Source: Marinactinospora thermotolerans DSM 45154
GTDB lineage: Bacteria; Actinomycetota; Actinomycetes; Streptosporangiales; Streptosporangiaceae
Assembly (NCBI RefSeq): GCF_900167435.1
Contig: NZ_FUWS01000012.1
Coordinates: 68,323 to 132,322 of the forward strand
DNA: 64,000 nt
Direction of reading: 5' to 3'
How positions within the stretch are numbered: position 1 is the stretch's first letter; each line of letters starts with the position of its first letter. Made by a program: the position numbers and the translations under genes. Of this stretch, positions 38,881 through 48,243 are shown one piece after another. The notes under the pieces were generated by a model. It saw only the letters and a program-made list of their open reading frames with translations, was not told the DNA's origin and made no database searches.

Positions 38881-39414
38881 GTGCACTCCTCCCCTTCTTC
38901 TTGGAATCCCGGACCCTCCTCCCCCGCCCCCGTGGGCTACAGCGGCGCTCCCGGTCCCCGTCCCGCGGGTTTCAGCGCGCGCCTGATGGCCAGGATCGTC
39001 GACTACGTGCTGATAGCCGTCCTCGCCCTCCTCTTCTTCCTCGGGGTGGTCATGCTCCTGACCATGACCACCCCGCCGGACGAACCCTTCACCGTCGCCT
39101 TCGTCGACGCCTGGACCCTGCTGTTCCTGTTCGGTTGGGGGCCGCTGACCCTGCTGTACGACTGGCTGTTCCACGCCGGCTGGGGGATGACCCCGGGCAA
39201 GGCCCTGCTGCGCATCCGGGTGGTCCGGGCCGAGGACGCCGGGCGGCCGGGCCAGTGGCGCACCCTGGGCCGCGCCGCCCTGTTCGGCCTGCCCCAGTCG
39301 GTGCCCTGCCTGGGACACGTCTTCACGCTCGTCGACTGCGTCTGGGCGGGGTTCGACGGCCTGGGCCGGTCACTGCACGATCGGGCGACGCGCACCCTCG
39401 TCGTCCGCTACTGA
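38881..39414 (+). CDS. RDD family membrane protein
   Basis: 177 residues from a GTG at 38881. A short Pro/Ser-rich tail precedes the RDD domain: GFSARLMARIVDYVLIAVLA (R and DD-like positions), a second helix pair WTLLFLFGWGPLTLLYDWLF, and the conserved GWGMTPGKALLRIRVVRAED, then LGRAALFGLPQ. A related proline-rich RDD protein (Pra) lies near greA/cbs in M. tuberculosis. Function unknown, possibly transport. Its last 45 bp overlap the end of the convergent secreted-protein gene. Confidence 0.85.
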   Translation: MHSSPSSWNPGPSSPAPVGYSGAPGPRPAGFSARLMARIVDYVLIAVLALLFFLGVVMLLTMTTPPDEPFTVAFVDAWTLLFLFGWGPLTLLYDWLFHAGWGMTPGKALLRIRVVRAEDAGRPGQWRTLGRAALFGLPQSVPCLGHVFTLVDCVWAGFDGLGRSLHDRATRTLVVRY

Positions 39415-40731
39415 TCCGGCGGGCGCCAGGGGGGCGTGGTGGGGCGGTGCCTCGTCGGGAACCGTCGTCTCCCCCGCCGTGCCGCACACCTCGACGTCGG
39501 CGTCCTCCTCGGCGAAGACGGCGGGCACGTACTCCCCCGCGGCGAGGCGGTACCACTCGTCCTCGGTGCCGCGGGGACCGCTCACCTCGTCCCCGTGGAC
39601 CCGGCAGGCCACATCCACCACCACTCCCGAGGCCGCGCTGCCGACCTGGCGGGCCCCGCTCCGGGGCTGGGAGCGCAGCTCGACCGTTCCGCCGTTCTCG
39701 GCGCTGAGATGGACCGGATGGCTGATGCGGCCGGTCCACAGGTAGTCGACGTCGACCCATCCGCCCCGTTCGGCTCCGAGCACCTCCTGGAACGTCCCGT
39801 CGGCGAGGTCGATGCCGGCCGGGTCCAGCACGTCGCGCGCGAACCCGTCGACGCCCCCGTTGTAGCTCTCCTCGTAGGCGGCCTGGGCCTGCGGTTTACC
39901 CCTTGGCAGGTCGGTCCACATCTCCCGGCGCGCGTTCCAGTGGTCGTCCTTGACGTTCCACGGCCCCACGTCCCACACCGGGACGTAGGCGCAGCGTTGC
40001 TCACCGCACACTCGCACCACGTACTCGCCACCGTCGCGTGCGGCCAGGGGACGGCGCGACGGTAGAGCGGCGAAGCGGTCCGCGACCCGGATCTCGTGGC
40101 CGTTGGCGGTGACCTCTCCCTCCCGGCCGATCCGGGTGGCGTACAGCCGGGCGGAGAAGGGCTCGGCCGGCAGCGCGCGCCGTTCGGCGGCCCCGACGCG
40201 CGGACGCAGCCGTACCGCGCTCACCCTCGCGTCCTCACGCGCCGCCGAGGGACCCAGTCCGATGCGCACCTGGAGCTGGTCGACCGGCACGGGCAACACG
40301 ACCCGACGGGACCGACCCCCCGTCGGCGACGGCGCACCACGCCACTCGGTCCAGTGCCCGTCGGCGCGCCTGCCCCGTACCTCCACGAGGAGGTCGTGTC
40401 CACTGGCCGTCGACTCGACCGCGATCTCGGCGGCCCCGGTCCGGTACCCCAGGGCGCGCGCCGGGAACGTGGCGAGCGCGGCCGGAGCGGCGGCGCGGGC
40501 GTCGCGTAGCGAGGCCCCCATCGGCGCGCGCTCGGCGTTCTCGACGCCCAGTCCGTTCTCGTCCAACAGGGCGCCGACCCGTTCGGCCGCGGCCAGGTCC
40601 TCGGTGAACCATCCGGCGTCGCGGTCGGGCCACGTCGCCGCCACGGCGGCGCCCCGGTGGGGGCTCGGCGTCGTCGCGAGCACGAGCGTCCCCAGCAGGG
40701 CGACGGCCCCCCATCTCCTCCAGGCGTGCAC
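39370..40731 (-). CDS. Secreted protein with C-terminal SH3-like region
   Basis: 453 residues from a GTG at 40731 placed by GGAGG five bases upstream; an ATG at 40743 adds four codons. Signal peptide MHAWRRWGAVALLGTLVLAT ... AAVAA. The middle domain VWDVGPWNVKDDHWNARREM ... YNGGVDGFARDVLDPAGIDLA is shared by secreted actinobacterial proteins of unknown function. The end (about 355-430), HLSAENGGTVELRSQPRSGA then CRVHGDEVSGPRGTEDEWYR, is SH3b-like and may bind the wall. Four Cys may form disulfides. Downstream of the FIST gene on the same strand. Confidence 0.7.
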   Translation of the reverse strand: MHAWRRWGAVALLGTLVLATTPSPHRGAAVAATWPDRDAGWFTEDLAAAERVGALLDENGLGVENAERAPMGASLRDARAAAPAALATFPARALGYRTGAAEIAVESTASGHDLLVEVRGRRADGHWTEWRGAPSPTGGRSRRVVLPVPVDQLQVRIGLGPSAAREDARVSAVRLRPRVGAAERRALPAEPFSARLYATRIGREGEVTANGHEIRVADRFAALPSRRPLAARDGGEYVVRVCGEQRCAYVPVWDVGPWNVKDDHWNARREMWTDLPRGKPQAQAAYEESYNGGVDGFARDVLDPAGIDLADGTFQEVLGAERGGWVDVDYLWTGRISHPVHLSAENGGTVELRSQPRSGARQVGSAASGVVVDVACRVHGDEVSGPRGTEDEWYRLAAGEYVPAVFAEEDADVEVCGTAGETTVPDEAPPHHAPLAPAGSVADDEGARRPIVQ

Positions 40732-40847
40732 CACTTCCTCCATCCCACGAGCGCGTTCGACCACGAACAGTAAGCATGCAGCAACGCTCGGCGACGAAGA
40801 CGGCGCGCCGGGGAGCCCGGCCCTCATCGGTAAAGCTTGCGGAGAGG

Positions 40848-42008
40848 TCAGCTCTCGAAGGCGAGCAGGCAGGCCGTGAGCCCGTGCAGGTGGTTGCGTC
40901 CGGCCACGGGACCGATCTCGCCCGCGGCGAAGAACCCGGTCACCGCCTCGATGCCGAGGGTCTGACGGACACAGCGCACGTCGTGGTCGGCCGAGGAGAA
41001 CATCGCGGCCCCCCGGCCGTTGCACGAGAACAACAGGGCCGCCCGGGTACGGCCGCCGGTGTCCTCCCCGAAGGAGCGCAGCCGTTGCAGGAGGTCGTCC
41101 TCTGCGGTGTCATGGTCCCGGACCTGGAAGCGGACGGTCTGCCCCACCTCGGCCACGTCCCCGATCGTCAGCGCCCCGGATTCCGGATCGGCGCCGATCA
41201 GGGCGCGGATCAAGAAGTCTCCCTGTTCGTGCTGGTCGGCGTACTCGTCCATCGCGATGCCGATGTGCAGCCCCTGCGTCAGCAGGTCCTGTTCCTCCGG
41301 TGGCAGCGCGTTGACGATCTGCTCCAGTTTGCGGTAGGCGGGGGTGCCCGCGAGTTCCAGCACGGTGTTCCCCTCGGCCGCCGTCACCACCATGGACGGC
41401 CCGATGGGGCGGCACCCCTGGCTGACGGTGGTGCCCACGACCCCCTCCCCGCCCAGGAGGAGGCCGACCGCGCCGTTGTCGACGGTGTGCCCGTCGGCGA
41501 ACAGCCGGACCGACTCCCGGCCGCGAAGCCCATCAGCGAGCCCACCGACGATCGGCAGTCCGCCCAGCACGGCCGTCGAACGGCGCACGAACGAGTGCGC
41601 CGGGAACTCGTAGGGATCGGCCAGGAGCAGGGCGACCCGGTCCTCGGGGCCCGGCTCGACCATGCCGACCACCGCCAAGTGGTCGCCTTCGGGGATGGTG
41701 TCGAGCCGGAACGGGGTGATCGCGACCCCGGGCAGCATCGCCGCCCAGACGCTGACGGCCCCCTCGCCCTCGACACCACGGCCGCCGCCGATCACGCCGG
41801 TCGAACTGCACCCGATCGTGGTGGCCTCGCCGGCCAGCGCCATGGCGCGCTCGGCCGCCAGCTCCACCTCCTCGGGGTCGGCACCGGAGACGAACACGCA
41901 CACGAGGTCGGCCGCGCCATCGAGCGGGGCGAGCGCCCCGCGCACCGCGCGCTCGGCCGCGCTCACGAGGTCGGCCCCCGTCGCCAGAGCATCGCCGAAC
42001 CTGGCCAC
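40848..42008 (-). CDS. FIST N/C domain sensory protein
   Basis: 386 residues from a GTG at 42008 (GAGGGGG upstream; MARFGDALATGADL is the usual family start). FIST_N: DLVCVFVSGADPEEVELAAE, TTIGCSSTGVIGGGRG and GGLADGLRGRESVRLFADGH. FIST_C: YRKLEQIVNALPPEEQDLLT and ALLFSCNGRGAAMFSSADHD, ending GFFAAGEIGPVAGRNHLHG. The FIST domain is a predicted small-ligand (amino acid) sensor. No kinase or cyclase output domain is fused here. Divergent from the MoxR-like gene. Confidence 0.9.
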   Translation of the reverse strand: MARFGDALATGADLVSAAERAVRGALAPLDGAADLVCVFVSGADPEEVELAAERAMALAGEATTIGCSSTGVIGGGRGVEGEGAVSVWAAMLPGVAITPFRLDTIPEGDHLAVVGMVEPGPEDRVALLLADPYEFPAHSFVRRSTAVLGGLPIVGGLADGLRGRESVRLFADGHTVDNGAVGLLLGGEGVVGTTVSQGCRPIGPSMVVTAAEGNTVLELAGTPAYRKLEQIVNALPPEEQDLLTQGLHIGIAMDEYADQHEQGDFLIRALIGADPESGALTIGDVAEVGQTVRFQVRDHDTAEDDLLQRLRSFGEDTGGRTRAALLFSCNGRGAAMFSSADHDVRCVRQTLGIEAVTGFFAAGEIGPVAGRNHLHGLTACLLAFES

Positions 42009-42161
42009 CGGCAGCCCCCTCACGTCCGTCCGTGCCGCGCACACCCGGGTCCATGCTCCCGAGCCGCTTCGGTGAAACCTCCGCGTGGACGATCTTGTTC
42101 CCTTCTCCTGCCCACTACCCCCGTGGTGGCGCGCGTCACCGGCCTGTCCCCCGCGTCTGCA

Positions 42162-42167
42162 TAGACT
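42162..42167 (+). promoter_or_regulatory. Candidate -10 of a leaderless MoxR-like transcript
   Basis: TAGACT seven bases before ATG 42175, with no Shine-Dalgarno between. The -35 is not obvious. Confidence 0.35.
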
Positions 42168-42174
42168 CGTCCCC

Positions 42175-43599
42175 ATGTCCGCCGCCACACGGGAATCCGC
42201 TCCCCGCCCCACCACCCTCGGCGCGCTGCGCGCCCGTGGGCACGCCCACCGCACGGTCCGGGCCGAGATCCGCGAGAACCTCCTGGAACGTATGCGCGCG
42301 GGGGTCGACCGGTTCCCCGGCATCGTGGGGTTCGACTCCACCGTGCTGCCCCATCTCGAACGGGCCCTGATCGCCGGCCACGACGTCGTGCTGCTGGGAG
42401 AGCGGGGGCAGGGGAAGACACGGCTGATCCGGACGATCGCCGGCCTGCTCGACGAGTGGAGCCCGGTCGTCGCGGGCTGCCCGATCAACGACTCGCCCCA
42501 CGCGCCGGTCTGCGCCCGTTGCCGCGGAATGGCCGCCGAGCTCGGCGACGACCTGCCGGTGGCCTGGCGGCACCGCGACGAGCGCTACGGCGAGAAGCTC
42601 GCCACCCCCGACACCAGCGTCGGGGACCTCATCGGCGACGTCGACCCGGTCCGGCTCGCCGAGGGACGCAGCCTGGGCGACCCCGAGACCGTCCACTACG
42701 GGCTGATCCCGCGCGCCAACCGGGGCGTCTTCTGTGTCAACGAGCTGCCCGACCTCGCCGCGCGCATCCAGGTGGCGCTGCTCAACGTGCTGGAGGAACG
42801 CGACGTCCAGATCCGTGGCTACACCCTGCGCCTCCCCCTGGACGTGCTGGTGGTGGCCAGCGCCAACCCCGAGGACTACACCAACCGCGGCCGGATCATC
42901 ACCCCGTTGAAGGACCGTTTCGGGGCGGAGATCCGCACCCACTATCCGCTCTCGCTCGACGACGAGGTCGGGCTCCTCCTCCAAGAGGCCGACCTCCCCT
43001 CGCGCGGTCCGGCCGTCCCCCGCCATCTGGTGGAGATCGTCGCCCGGTTCACCCGCCTGGTCCGGGCGTCGTCCGCGGTGGACGCCCGTTCGGGGGTGTC
43101 CGCCCGCTTCGCCATCGCCGCGGTCGAGACGGTCGCCGCGTCGGCCGCCCGCCGCGCCGCCTTGTGGGGCGAGGAGCCCGCCATGGCCCGGGTGTGCGAC
43201 CTGGCCCCCGTCGTCGAGACGCTGCGCGGCAAGGTCGAGTTCGAGGTCGGCGAGGAGGGACGCGAGTCGGAGGTGCTGACCCATCTGCTGCGTCGCGCGA
43301 CGGCCGAGACGTTCCGGCACGTGCTGGGCGGTGTGGACCTGGGTCCACTGCTGGAGCGGTTCGCCGAGGGGGGCACGGTCGAGTCGGGCGAGTCGGTCAC
43401 CGCGGCGGAGCTGCTGCGGCGGGTGGGACCGTTGCCGGGACTGGCCGAGCTGGTCGCCCGGGTCGCGCCCGAGGACGAGGGGCCGGGCGAGACCCCGGGG
43501 TACGCGGCGGCCGCGCTGGAGTTCGCGCTAGAGGGGCTCTACCTGAACCGCCGATTGTCAAAGGACGACCTCGCAGACCGCTCGGTCTACCGATTCTGA
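42175..43599 (+). CDS. MoxR / magnesium-chelatase-like AAA+ ATPase
   Basis: 474 residues. Walker A LLGERGQGKTRLIRTI (about 76-91); an insert with CPINDSPHAPVCARCRGM (three Cys, possible metal site); Walker B-like GVFCVNELPDLAARIQVALL; and the sensor region VASANPEDYTNRGRIITPLK. These are ChlI/BchI-like motifs. A lid domain and a helical tail follow. Genes of this type work with a VWA partner as chelatase-like chaperones; the partner is the next gene. Homologues are widespread in actinobacteria; the client is unknown. Confidence 0.85.
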   Translation: MSAATRESAPRPTTLGALRARGHAHRTVRAEIRENLLERMRAGVDRFPGIVGFDSTVLPHLERALIAGHDVVLLGERGQGKTRLIRTIAGLLDEWSPVVAGCPINDSPHAPVCARCRGMAAELGDDLPVAWRHRDERYGEKLATPDTSVGDLIGDVDPVRLAEGRSLGDPETVHYGLIPRANRGVFCVNELPDLAARIQVALLNVLEERDVQIRGYTLRLPLDVLVVASANPEDYTNRGRIITPLKDRFGAEIRTHYPLSLDDEVGLLLQEADLPSRGPAVPRHLVEIVARFTRLVRASSAVDARSGVSARFAIAAVETVAASAARRAALWGEEPAMARVCDLAPVVETLRGKVEFEVGEEGRESEVLTHLLRRATAETFRHVLGGVDLGPLLERFAEGGTVESGESVTAAELLRRVGPLPGLAELVARVAPEDEGPGETPGYAAAALEFALEGLYLNRRLSKDDLADRSVYRF

Positions 43600-43730
43600 G
43601 ACGGCACGCCGGATCGCTTGTCCACAGGAAGGGGGGCACGGCTGGCGGGCGGGGCCGGCGGAGGCGAGGATCGTGGTGAGGACGCCGCCCGGCCTCCGCA
43701 CATCCACCCACCATGCTCGGGGAGCAGCCG

Positions 43731-45686
43731 ATGAGCCGGTTCCGCTACGGCGAGTACCACGACGGACCCGATCCGCTGGCGCCGCCCTACGACGTGCGCG
43801 CGGCACTGGACGAACTAGGCCGTTCGGTCATGAACGGAACACGCCCGGCACAGGCATTGCGCGATCTCGCGCGCCACGGGACCCGGGACGTGCCGGGCCT
43901 GGACCACCTGCTGCGCCGGGTCCGCGAACAACGCGCCGCCCTGCGCGCCGCGGGCCGTCTGGACGGCACCCTGGACCAGGTCCGTTCCCTGCTGGACCGC
44001 GCCGTCGGCCAGGAACGGGCCGAGCTCTTCCCCGATCCCTCCGACGACGCCCGGTTGCGCGAGTCCGAACTCGACGCGCTCCCCTCCGACACCGCTGCGG
44101 CAGTGCGCCGCCTGGCCGGATACGAGTGGCGCTCCGCCGCGGCCCGCGCCACCTTCGATGAGCTGCGCGGTCTCCTGCGCGGTGAGGTCCTCGACTCCCA
44201 CTTCCGCGGGATGAAACGCGCCCTGGAGTCGGGACGGCCCGAGGACCTGCGTCGCGTCCGCGCGATGGTCGGGGCCCTCAACGCCATGTTGGAGGCCGAT
44301 GACCGAGGCGAGCACACCCAGGACGACTTCGACCGCTTCATGGCTGAATTCGGTGACATGTTCCCCGATCGGCCACGCGACCTCACCGAACTGGTGGACT
44401 CCCTGGCCCGCCGGGCCGCCGCGGCACGACGGCTGCTGGACTCCCTCACCCCCCGACAACGCGCCGAGCTGAACGACCTCATGGCCCACACCGTCGAGGA
44501 GGCGGGGCTTGAGGACGAGATGGGCCGCCTGTCCGCGGCCCTCCAGGCACGCCGTCCCGAGCTCGCCTGGACCGGCGGTGAGCCCACGCGCGGGACCGAT
44601 CCGCTGGGCATCGGCGACGCCACCACCGTCCTGGAGGAACTCGCCGACCTGGCCGAACTCGAAACCTCGTTGGGCCAGGACTACGCCGGCGCCGGGCTCG
44701 ACGACATCGACGAGGACGCCGTGCGGCGCGCGCTGGGACGCTCGGCGGTCGACGACCTCGCACGCCTGCGCGAACTGGAACGGGAGCTGCACGACCAGGG
44801 GTATCTCCGCGGCTCCCGGTCCCGGCTCCAGCTGACCCCCAAGGCCCTGCGCCGACTCGGCGAGACCGCGCTGCGCGAGGTCCTCTCCGCCGCTCCGACC
44901 TCCCGCAGCGGACACCACGACAGCACGGGAGCCGGAGCCGCCGGGGAACCCACGGGCGCCACCCGGCCCTGGCGCTACGGTGACGAGCAGCCTCTCGACG
45001 TCGTGCACACCCTGCGCAACGCGGCCACACGGCCACACGCCCCCGGCGACCCCCCGGGACGGCTACGGCTACGCCCGGACGACTTCGAGGTGGTCGAGAC
45101 CGAGCGCCGCAACGCCGCGGCGGTGTGCCTGCTCGTGGACCTGTCCTACTCGATGGCGCTGCGCGACCTGTGGTCGACCGCGAAGCAGACCGCCATGGCG
45201 CTGCACTCGCTGGTCACCACGCGCTTTCCGCAGGACGCGGTACAGGTCGTCGGCTTCAGCGACTACGCCCGCGAGCTCCCCGCGTCGGGACTGGCCGAGC
45301 TGGAGTGGGAACCCGTCCAGGGCACGAACCTGCAACACGCGCTGATGCTGGCGGGCCGCCATCTCGATCGGCACCCCGAGTTCGACCCGATCGTGCTCGT
45401 CGTCACCGACGGCGAGCCGACCGCCCACCTGGAGCGTGACGGTTCCTCGTCCTTCTCCTGGCCTCCGTCGGCACGCACCACCGACCTCACCCTGGCCGAG
45501 GTGGACCGGATGACCCGCAGGGGCGCCGCCCTCAACGTGTTCCTGCTCGCCGACGACCCCCGCCTGCGAGCGTTCGTGGACGAGGTCGCCCGCCGCAACG
45601 GGGGGCAGGTGGCGCGCCCCGATCCCGCGCGGCTGGGCTCCTACGTGGTGCACGACTTCCTGGAGCGACGGCGCCGGGCCGGCTGA
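43731..45686 (+). CDS. VWA domain partner of the MoxR-like ATPase
   Basis: 651 residues from ATG 43731 with GGGGAG upstream. About 430 N-terminal residues are helical and charged (for example FRGMKRALESGRPEDLRRVR). The von Willebrand A domain (about 460-645) has an intact MIDAS: AAVCLLVDLSYSMALRD (DxSxS), PVQGTNLQHAL (T) and VLVVTDGEPTAHLE (D). Together with the upstream AAA+ protein it resembles the ChlI/ChlD or MoxR/VWA pairs that insert metals or assemble complexes. The gap of 131 bp holds no terminator, so co-transcription is likely. Confidence 0.88.
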   Translation: MSRFRYGEYHDGPDPLAPPYDVRAALDELGRSVMNGTRPAQALRDLARHGTRDVPGLDHLLRRVREQRAALRAAGRLDGTLDQVRSLLDRAVGQERAELFPDPSDDARLRESELDALPSDTAAAVRRLAGYEWRSAAARATFDELRGLLRGEVLDSHFRGMKRALESGRPEDLRRVRAMVGALNAMLEADDRGEHTQDDFDRFMAEFGDMFPDRPRDLTELVDSLARRAAAARRLLDSLTPRQRAELNDLMAHTVEEAGLEDEMGRLSAALQARRPELAWTGGEPTRGTDPLGIGDATTVLEELADLAELETSLGQDYAGAGLDDIDEDAVRRALGRSAVDDLARLRELERELHDQGYLRGSRSRLQLTPKALRRLGETALREVLSAAPTSRSGHHDSTGAGAAGEPTGATRPWRYGDEQPLDVVHTLRNAATRPHAPGDPPGRLRLRPDDFEVVETERRNAAAVCLLVDLSYSMALRDLWSTAKQTAMALHSLVTTRFPQDAVQVVGFSDYARELPASGLAELEWEPVQGTNLQHALMLAGRHLDRHPEFDPIVLVVTDGEPTAHLERDGSSSFSWPPSARTTDLTLAEVDRMTRRGAALNVFLLADDPRLRAFVDEVARRNGGQVARPDPARLGSYVVHDFLERRRRAG

Positions 45687-45720
45687 CCGGCTCGCGCCGG
45701 ACGCCGGCCCGGCTGCGACG

Positions 45721-46866
45721 CTACCCCTCCAGGGCCTGAAGCAGGTCGGCGGTCAGGTCGTCGGCCGACTCGATCCCCACCGAGATCCGCACCAGGTCGT
45801 TGGGGACCTCCAGGGCCGACCCCGCCGTCGAGGCGTGGGTCATGCGCCCCGGATGCTCGATCAGCGACTCGACACCGCCCAGCGATTCGGCCAGGGTGAA
45901 CACCCGGGTGCGGTCGCAGACCCGCAGCGCGGCCTCCTCGCCCCCGCGCAGACGGAAGGAGACCATCCCCCCGAAACCACGCATCTGCTCCGCGGCGATC
46001 TTGTGCCCGGGGTGTTCCGCCAGGCCCGGGTAGAGGACCTCCGTCACCGCGGGGTGCCCCACCAGCTCGGCGACGATCCGCTCGGCGTTCGCGCAGTGAC
46101 GGTCCATCCGCACCGCCAGCGTCTTGATGCCCCGCAACGTCAGCCAGGCGTCGAACGGACCGGCCACCGCGCCCATCGTGTTCTGGTGGAAGGCCAGCCG
46201 CTCGCCCAGTTCCGGGTCGGCGGCCACCAGCGCGCCGCCCACGACGTCCGAGTGTCCGCCCAGGTACTTGGTCGTGGAGTGCACGACGACGTCGGCGCCC
46301 AACGCGAGCGGTCGCTGGAGGTAGGGCGAGGCGAAGGTGTTGTCGACGACGAGCAGGGCCCCGGCTCCGTGCGCCACGTCGGCCAGTGCGGCGATGTCGG
46401 AGATGTTGAGCAGCGGGTTCGTCGGCGTCTCGGTCCAGATGGCGACGGTCTCGGGTCGCACGGCGGCCCGTACCGCCGCCACGTCGGACTGCGCCACCGC
46501 GTCCCATTCGACCCCCCAGCGCTGGAGCACCTTGGAGAAGAGCCGGAAGGTACCGCCGTAGGCGTCACCCGGGATGATCACGTGGTCGCCGGGCTTGGCG
46601 ATGGTGCGCAGCAGCGTGTCCTCGGCCGCCATCCCCGAGGCGAACGCCAGACCGCGCGCGCCGCCCTCGAGCGCGGCGATGCACTCCTCCAGCGCGGTAC
46701 GGGTGGGATTGCCGGTACGGGTGTACTCGTAGCCGCCGCGCAGGCCCCCCACACCGTCCTGACGGTAGGTGCTGGTCTGGTAGATGGGGACCACGACCGC
46801 ACCGGTTTCGGCGTCGGCCTCCTGGCCTGCGTGGATGGCCAGCGTCTCAAAGCCCTCAAACGTCAT
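45721..46866 (-). CDS. metB: Cystathionine gamma-synthase
   Basis: 381 residues from ATG 46866. PLP enzyme of the Cys/Met metabolism family. The Schiff-base lysine is K200 in HSTTKYLGGHSDVVGG; other marks are FASGMAAEDTLL, ETPTNPLLNISDI and ESLGGVESLIEHPGRMTHAS. The last suits cystathionine gamma-synthase/lyase. It condenses an activated homoserine with cysteine, or works in reverse transsulfuration. Together with cbs (48244) it forms the transsulfuration route; M. tuberculosis has metB (Rv1079) near cbs (Rv1077). Confidence 0.92.
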   Translation of the reverse strand: MTFEGFETLAIHAGQEADAETGAVVVPIYQTSTYRQDGVGGLRGGYEYTRTGNPTRTALEECIAALEGGARGLAFASGMAAEDTLLRTIAKPGDHVIIPGDAYGGTFRLFSKVLQRWGVEWDAVAQSDVAAVRAAVRPETVAIWTETPTNPLLNISDIAALADVAHGAGALLVVDNTFASPYLQRPLALGADVVVHSTTKYLGGHSDVVGGALVAADPELGERLAFHQNTMGAVAGPFDAWLTLRGIKTLAVRMDRHCANAERIVAELVGHPAVTEVLYPGLAEHPGHKIAAEQMRGFGGMVSFRLRGGEEAALRVCDRTRVFTLAESLGGVESLIEHPGRMTHASTAGSALEVPNDLVRISVGIESADDLTADLLQALEG

Positions 46867-46925
46867 GGGCCCCAGGGTAGCCGTGTGTCCCACGGTTATC
46901 GCGCGAATCCGCGACCGGCCACCCG

Positions 46926-47609
46926 CTAGGACTCAGGGGCCACGATCCTGTCGTCGCCCACCACCCCGGTCCTGGGAACGGGCGCCTGGCGCAACGGGGG
47001 GATCCAGCCGGCCGCGGGATCGTAGCGACGTACGATCCGCCCGGGAACACCCGCGATGACGCTGTGGTCGGGGTAGTCCCCCGGCCGGACGACCGAGCTC
47101 GCCGCGACGACGCAGTTACGGCCCAGCCTGACCCCCGGCAGGATCACCGCGTTGGCTCCGATCCAGCTGCCCGATCCGATCCGGACCGGATCATCGGCCG
47201 GCCACTGCCGTCCCACAGGGGTCTCGGTGTCGGCATAGACGTGGTTCTGGTCGGTGATGTAGACGTGCGGGCCGGTGAAGACGTCGTCGCCGAACTCGAT
47301 GGACGTGTGCGCGACCACGTGGGATCCACGGCCGATCGTGCACCCGTCACCGATGCGCAGCAGCGGACGTGGACCAAGATCCAGGCCGGGTACGAAACCG
47401 GCGGTGAGCGTGATGTCGGCGCCGATCAGGGTGTGCGCGCCGATCTCGATCCAGGGTTCACCGAAGATCGTGGCCGGCGGGAAGGCGATGGAGGTGCCCG
47501 GCCCGTAGGAGGCGAAGCGGCGCGCCGCGCGTGACCCCGCCCGGATGTCGGCCCTGCGTCGAGCCCATGACCACGTCGAGCGCACTATCCAGGAGAGCAG
47601 CCTCGACAC
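46926..47609 (-). CDS. Left-handed beta-helix acyltransferase
   Basis: 227 residues from a GTG at 47609 (GGGGG upstream). Hexapeptide repeats run from IEIGAHTLIGADITLTAG to IGSGSWIGANAVILPGVRLG, then NCVVAASSVVRPGDYPDHSV, IAGVPGRIVRRYDP: the LbH fold with the typical PGRIVR end. An insert with VYITDQNHVYADTETPVGRQ carries the catalytic-type His seen in maltose/galactoside acetyltransferase relatives. Probably O-acetylates a sugar or glycolipid. Isolated gene. Confidence 0.85.
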   Translation of the reverse strand: MSRLLSWIVRSTWSWARRRADIRAGSRAARRFASYGPGTSIAFPPATIFGEPWIEIGAHTLIGADITLTAGFVPGLDLGPRPLLRIGDGCTIGRGSHVVAHTSIEFGDDVFTGPHVYITDQNHVYADTETPVGRQWPADDPVRIGSGSWIGANAVILPGVRLGRNCVVAASSVVRPGDYPDHSVIAGVPGRIVRRYDPAAGWIPPLRQAPVPRTGVVGDDRIVAPES

Positions 47610-48243
47610 CTGACCCCCAGGTCTACTAGTGGGTAACGACGAGGAACACCGTATTGGGTCCACTTCACGCTTCTCGTCCCTCCCCTGCCCCAAGAGGGCG
47701 ACCACGGGGAACACCGGGAAACGGGATGGTCCGACGAAAGGACCCGGCTCCGTGGCGGCGGGATGTCACGGCGCTCGGGGCCGTTCCACGCCGGGTTCCA
47801 CGCCACGTCCTCGCGGACCCACCTCGTCTCGCCGGGGCCGGACCCGTCGAGCGCGACGCTGGCCCGTTCCAGGGGACGAAGGCCGGGCGGCGCGGTCCCT
47901 GGCCACCCGCTCCCCTCGCCTCCGCGCCGGGCCGTCCCTGCGCGACCGAGCGTGCTTCCGACCCGAAGGCGCTACGACGCCGTGGCGGCCCCATGAGGGA
48001 CGATCAGGAGCACGGCCCGGCCGGCCGGGGGCCCGCGCGTGCCGCGTCGGTGAACGTCCCGGCCCGCCGGACGGGGACGAACGGAACCGCCCGGGCTCCC
48101 GTCCGGACGGACGGAAAACCCCGACGACACCGCTCCCACGACCGTTCCGCGTGTCCGGCCGGCCCGTCCCACGGTGGGCTCGGCTGCGGGGGCGTCCCGT
48201 TATCCGGGACGCCCCGCCCCTCGATCCCGGGGGCGGACTCCGC
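47610..48243. other. 634-bp gene-free region
   Basis: Long open frames exist because of the GC content, but none has a plausible start signal, domain or codon pattern. It contains the promoter region of the acyltransferase gene (towards 47640) and the cbs terminator (48189-48215). Otherwise I see nothing in it. Confidence 0.45.
48189..48215 (-). terminator. cbs terminator hairpin
   Basis: 11-bp perfect stem GGGGCGTCCCG / CGGGACGCCCC with loop TTATC, about 30 bp after the cbs stop. Confidence 0.75.
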
